Of a stretch of DNA of 7,819 nt, positions 5,169 to 7,819 are shown one piece after another. Position 1 is the first letter of the stretch; each line of letters opens with the position of its first letter. Origin of the DNA: Thermoproteota archaeon (GTDB taxonomy: Archaea; Thermoproteota; Bathyarchaeia; Bathyarchaeales; Bathycorpusculaceae). A model generated the notes under the pieces. That model was not told the origin of the DNA and did no database searches. It saw only the letters and a list, made by a program, of their open reading frames with translations. The stretch covers positions 1-7,819 of the forward strand of contig JAAZFA010000186.1 in NCBI GenBank assembly GCA_012511995.1. Reading direction: 5' to 3'. A program made the position numbers and the translations under genes.

Positions 5169-5921
5169 TGAAAACAAGATTCTTTGGGCAACTTCAGCTG
5201 GTTTGGAAGCTGTCGTTATTTCTCTGCCAACAATTAAATAGTTGGCACCTGCATGTATGGCTGTTTCTGCGCCGCCTCCTTGTACACCTACGCCTGGTGA
5301 ATAGATCGCTGCTTTGTTTCTGAGGATTAGTTTGACTTCTGCAATTTTTTCTGGTCGGGTGGCACCGACTACTACGCCGTCTGCGCCCCATTGTAGTGCT
5401 TTTTTTGCAAAAGATATGTATTGTGGCATTTGTTCGCCTGTGATGGGGTCGATTATTGTTTGGCCATAGCCTTCTGTAGCGCCTTTATGGCTCATATAAG
5501 TTAGGAGAATAACTCCTCGGTTTAGTCTTTTGGCTACGTCAAAGAGTGGTTTCATGCCTTCTTCCCATCCTACGAAGGGGTTTGCGATTATGGCATCGAA
5601 TCCTGCGGCGAAGTAGTATTCGGCTATGATTTGGTTGCTTGCGCCTATGTCGTTTATTTTTGCGTCCATTATGGCAAGTAAACCTTGTCCACGGATTTGT
5701 TCGACTAAGTTAGAGATGCCGTCGAATGTGCCTAGTGGTAGTGTGAGATGGTGGTTGATTTTTACTGCGCTAATGTAGGGGTGGACTGCTTGGAGTATTT
5801 TTTGTGCTTTTATCAAGATGTTGTTGCGGTTATCTGCTGGTTCGAAGGGGAAATCTAGAGCTAATACGAGGGGCGAGTGTTTGCTTCTTGCTGATTCTTG
5901 CATTTTGTATTTAAATGACAA
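5157..5921 (-). CDS. pyrF: Orotidine 5'-phosphate decarboxylase
   Basis: Final enzyme of de novo UMP synthesis; it decarboxylates OMP to UMP in the cytosol. The catalytic Lys-Asp-Lys-Asp network is intact: K54 in AVKIN and D86, K88, D91 in MDAKINDI. Phosphate-binding elements follow, SPGVGVQGGG (208-217) and VGREI (231-235), and D23 in ALDFP lies on the first strand. The start is decided by the ribosome-binding site: on the minus strand GAGGA (5933-5929) stands 7 nt before a TTG at 5921, whereas the in-frame ATG at 5903 would be 25 nt away with nothing suitable in front. The result is 254 aa (248 from the ATG), somewhat longer than typical archaeal members because of the N-terminal tail and a long C-terminal helix. 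The gene faces the small regulator tail to tail and aconitase head to head, so it stands alone, without other pyrimidine genes nearby. Confidence 0.94.
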   Translation of the reverse strand: MSFKYKMQESARSKHSPLVLALDFPFEPADNRNNILIKAQKILQAVHPYISAVKINHHLTLPLGTFDGISNLVEQIRGQGLLAIMDAKINDIGASNQIIAEYYFAAGFDAIIANPFVGWEEGMKPLFDVAKRLNRGVILLTYMSHKGATEGYGQTIIDPITGEQMPQYISFAKKALQWGADGVVVGATRPEKIAEVKLILRNKAAIYSPGVGVQGGGAETAIHAGANYLIVGREITTASKPAEVAQRILFSIKE

Positions 5922-5928
5922 CAGACAT

Positions 5929-5933
5929 TCCTC
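5929..5933 (-). promoter_or_regulatory. Ribosome-binding site fixing the TTG start of pyrF
   Basis: GAGGA read on the minus strand lies 7 nt from the TTG at 5921-5919, an ideal spacing. An ATG at 5928 directly abuts the site and opens only a six-codon frame ending in TAA, so it cannot be the start. Confidence 0.6.
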
Positions 5934-5956
5934 GGAGTTAATAGTTTTAGTTAGTT

Positions 5957-5984
5957 CTTTTTATTGACAAATTGGCTTTTAAAC
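5957..5984 (-). promoter_or_regulatory. Possible pyrF promoter elements
   Basis: On the minus strand two AT-rich boxes could act as TATA elements: GTTTAAAAG (5984-5976), giving a start near 5955, and CAATAAAAAG (5966-5957), giving a start near 5937. The first leaves a more comfortable leader ahead of the GAGGA site. Neither is a strong consensus match. Confidence 0.3.
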
Positions 5985-5990
5985 TTTCAA

Positions 5991-6037
5991 CTTGTATAAG
6001 AACCTTAAAATTTGCCTTTTCCAATTGGCGTATAACA
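5991..6037 (+). promoter_or_regulatory. Possible aconitase promoter elements
   Basis: CTTGTATAAG (5991-6000) would start transcription near 6021, leaving a leader of about 50 nt; GCGTATAACA (6028-6037) would start it near 6058, leaving almost no leader ahead of the AGGGTG ribosome-binding site (6059-6064). A perfect palindrome CCAATTGG (6021-6028) lies between them, and AATTGGC occurs twice in the divergent region (5970-5976 and 6023-6029). Confidence 0.3.
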
Positions 6038-6071
6038 AAAGTTAAAGTTATTGAGAATAGGGTGTAATTGT

Positions 6072-7819
6072 ATGGTTAAGCAGACGGGGGCTCAAAAAAT
6101 TATTGCAAAGCATTTAGTGGACGGTAAAATGGTTGCTGGTGAAGAAATTGCAATAAAAATCGATCATACTTTAACCCAGGATTCTACGGGTACTTTAGCT
6201 TACCTTGAGTTCGAAGCCATGGGTGTTCCCAAGGTTAAAACTCAACTCAGTGTTAGCTTCGTTGATCATAACATGCTTCAAAATGATTTCCGTAATGCCG
6301 ACGATCACCTTTACCTCCAAGGTGTAGCGGCTAAATATGGTATTATCTTTAGTAGACCTGGTAATGGAATCTGTCATCAACTTTTCTTGGAACGTTTTGC
6401 TAGGCCAGGTTATACGTTGTTAGGTAGTGATAGTCATACTCCTACTGCAGGTGGGGCGGGTGTGATTGCTATCGGTGCAGGTGGTTTAGATGTTGCTGCA
6501 GCCATGGCTGGTGAACCTTTTTATTTTGAGATGCCTCAAATTGTTGGTATAAAACTCACAGGAAAACTTGAACCTTTTGTTTCTGCAAAAGACGTTATTC
6601 TTCAAGTTCTTAAAATCTTAACGGTGAAAGGTGGCGTTAATAAAATTCTTGAATTCTATGGACCTGGAGTAGATACACTTAGTGTGCCCGAACGTGGGAC
6701 CATAACCAATATGGGTACTGAGACTGGTGCGACTACCTCTATTTTTCCTTCCGATCACGTTACTAGGGATTTTCTTATTGCTCAAGGTCGTGAAGAGATG
6801 TGGGTCGAATTAAAACCTGATGAAGATGCTGTCTATGACGAGAACATTGCGATAAATCTCTCTGAACTTGAACCTCTTATTGCGTTGCCTCATAGCCCAG
6901 ATGCAGTTAAGAAGGTTAGAGAAGTGGAGGGTATTCCTGTTGATCAGGTTTGCATTGGTAGCTGCACAAATTCGTCTCTTCGTGATCTCAAGATTGTGGC
7001 GGCGCTTCTTAAGGGTAAGAAGATCCATGAGAATACCAGTTTAACTGTTTCTGCGGGATCTCGTCAAGTCATGATGAATCTTGCAGTAGCAGGTGAGTTG
7101 GAATCTTTAATACAGTCCGGTGCAAGACTTCTGGAGAATTCATGTGGACCCTGTATTGGTATAGGTCAAGCGCCATCGACTGGAGCAGTTTCATTACGTA
7201 CGTTTAACCGCAATTTTAAAGGGCGTTCTAGTACACAAGACGCTAATGTTTATCTTGTTAGTCCAGAAACCGCTGTTACCGCAGCCTTAAATGGTAAAAT
7301 TACCGACCCACGCAAGCTCGGCGGTTTCCCTGAAATCGAGATGCCGCAAAAGTTCTTACTTAGTGACGCCATGTTTATTGTACCTGATATGTGTGCAATG
7401 ACTTCAGTGGTTATGGGCCCAAATATTAAGCCGTTGCCAATGTTTCCACCGTTACCTTCTAAACTTTTTGGTGAGGTTATTTTAAAAACAGGTGATAACA
7501 TTACCACTGATGATATTATTCCAGGTGGTAGCGAGATTATGTCGCTTAGGAGTAACATACCCAAAATTAGTACTTACACGTTTTGTCATGTGGATAAATC
7601 TTTTGCTGATCGCGCCTTGCAGAAGGGTGGTGGTTTCATCGTTGGTGGAGAAAATTATGGTCAAGGTAGCAGTCGGGAACATGCAGCTTTGGCGCCGAGG
7701 TATCTTGGTGTAAAAGCTATAATTGCTAAATCCTTTGCTAGGATTCATATGGCAAATCTGATTAACTTTGGTATTTTACCCTTAACGTTTGCTTATAAGA
7801 AAGATTATGATAATGTTGC
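6072..7819 (+). CDS. acn: Aconitate hydratase, Aquifex/archaeal type, 3' end outside the window
   Basis: Iron-sulfur lyase that interconverts citrate and isocitrate through cis-aconitate in the citric acid cycle. The 582 codons present read without interruption. Visible features: DHTLTQDSTGTLAYLEFEAM (31-50), DHN (65-67), GSDSHTPTAGG (118-128), the three [4Fe-4S] cysteines C298 (in IGSCTNSS), C358 and C361 (in NSCGPCIG), and in the C-terminal swivel domain GENYGQGSSREHAAL (526-540) with active-site S533/S534 and R535. The N-terminal signature and domain order fit the roughly 640-residue single-chain aconitases of Aquifex-like and archaeal type, so about 60 residues are probably missing beyond the edge. 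The start at ATG 6072 is backed by AGGGTG, 7 nt upstream. Isopropylmalate or homoaconitate isomerases are less likely because those have separate small and large subunits in archaea, while here both parts are fused. Confidence 0.95.
   Translation, partial: MVKQTGAQKIIAKHLVDGKMVAGEEIAIKIDHTLTQDSTGTLAYLEFEAMGVPKVKTQLSVSFVDHNMLQNDFRNADDHLYLQGVAAKYGIIFSRPGNGICHQLFLERFARPGYTLLGSDSHTPTAGGAGVIAIGAGGLDVAAAMAGEPFYFEMPQIVGIKLTGKLEPFVSAKDVILQVLKILTVKGGVNKILEFYGPGVDTLSVPERGTITNMGTETGATTSIFPSDHVTRDFLIAQGREEMWVELKPDEDAVYDENIAINLSELEPLIALPHSPDAVKKVREVEGIPVDQVCIGSCTNSSLRDLKIVAALLKGKKIHENTSLTVSAGSRQVMMNLAVAGELESLIQSGARLLENSCGPCIGIGQAPSTGAVSLRTFNRNFKGRSSTQDANVYLVSPETAVTAALNGKITDPRKLGGFPEIEMPQKFLLSDAMFIVPDMCAMTSVVMGPNIKPLPMFPPLPSKLFGEVILKTGDNITTDDIIPGGSEIMSLRSNIPKISTYTFCHVDKSFADRALQKGGGFIVGGENYGQGSSREHAALAPRYLGVKAIIAKSFARIHMANLINFGILPLTFAYKKDYDNV

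Noticed and set aside
4998..5921. Toxin-antitoxin module with the ribbon-helix-helix protein as antitoxin.
   Set aside because: No small toxin gene lies upstream or downstream; the neighbours are a metallophosphoesterase and convergent pyrF.
5911..5928. Six-codon minus-strand frame starting with ATG right after GAGGA, as a regulatory leader peptide for pyrF.
   Set aside because: The ribosome-binding stretch directly touches the ATG, which leaves no workable spacing, while it is ideally placed for the TTG start of pyrF.

Overview
This window looks like a piece of an archaeal chromosome. Reasons: the protein families are archaeal in character (an archaeal/actinobacterial-type myo-inositol-1-phosphate synthase, a short OMP decarboxylase, an SbcD-related single-domain phosphoesterase, a tiny ribbon-helix-helix protein). 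Several genes have TATA-like boxes about 25 bp before a plausible transcription start, and T-rich tracts follow gene ends. The base composition is moderately AT-rich. A TACK-group archaeon (Bathyarchaeia or Nitrososphaeria-like) is my best guess, mainly from the look of the 51-residue ribbon-helix-helix protein. That is inference, not proof.

Layout. 90-1172 (+) myo-inositol-1-phosphate synthase, followed by a hairpin/T-rich terminator. 1173-1386 is a 214-bp gap packed with inverted repeats. 1387-1803 (+) glycine cleavage H protein, then after 16 bp 1820-3166 (+) a single-cysteine flavin disulfide reductase of the CoA-disulfide reductase group; these two look like one operon. A T-rich terminator and a clear TATA promoter separate them from 3270-4094 (+) inositol monophosphatase-family enzyme, whose stop codon overlaps by one base the start of 4094-4924 (+) an SbcD-related metallophosphoesterase. 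4998-5153 (+) is a small ribbon-helix-helix regulator with a dyad and a direct repeat around its own promoter. It converges, with 3 bp between stop codons, on 5157-5921 (-) orotidine 5'-phosphate decarboxylase. A 150-bp divergent intergenic region leads to 6072->7819 (+) aconitase, cut by the window end.

How they fit together. The synthase and the monophosphatase are the two enzymes that turn glucose 6-phosphate into myo-inositol, the headgroup of archaeal phosphatidylinositol-type lipids; here they are near each other but in separate transcription units. GcvH is a lipoyl protein and its partner gene is a disulfide reductase, which suggests (inference) a redox partnership, possibly an unorthodox replacement for dihydrolipoamide dehydrogenase. 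PyrF (pyrimidine synthesis) and aconitase (citrate/isocitrate interconversion) are housekeeping genes. No mobile element, CRISPR array, tRNA or rRNA was seen. The window is mostly ordinary central metabolism. The parts most worth checking are the GcvH/reductase pair, the structured gap before gcvH, and the self-regulation signals of the small regulator.
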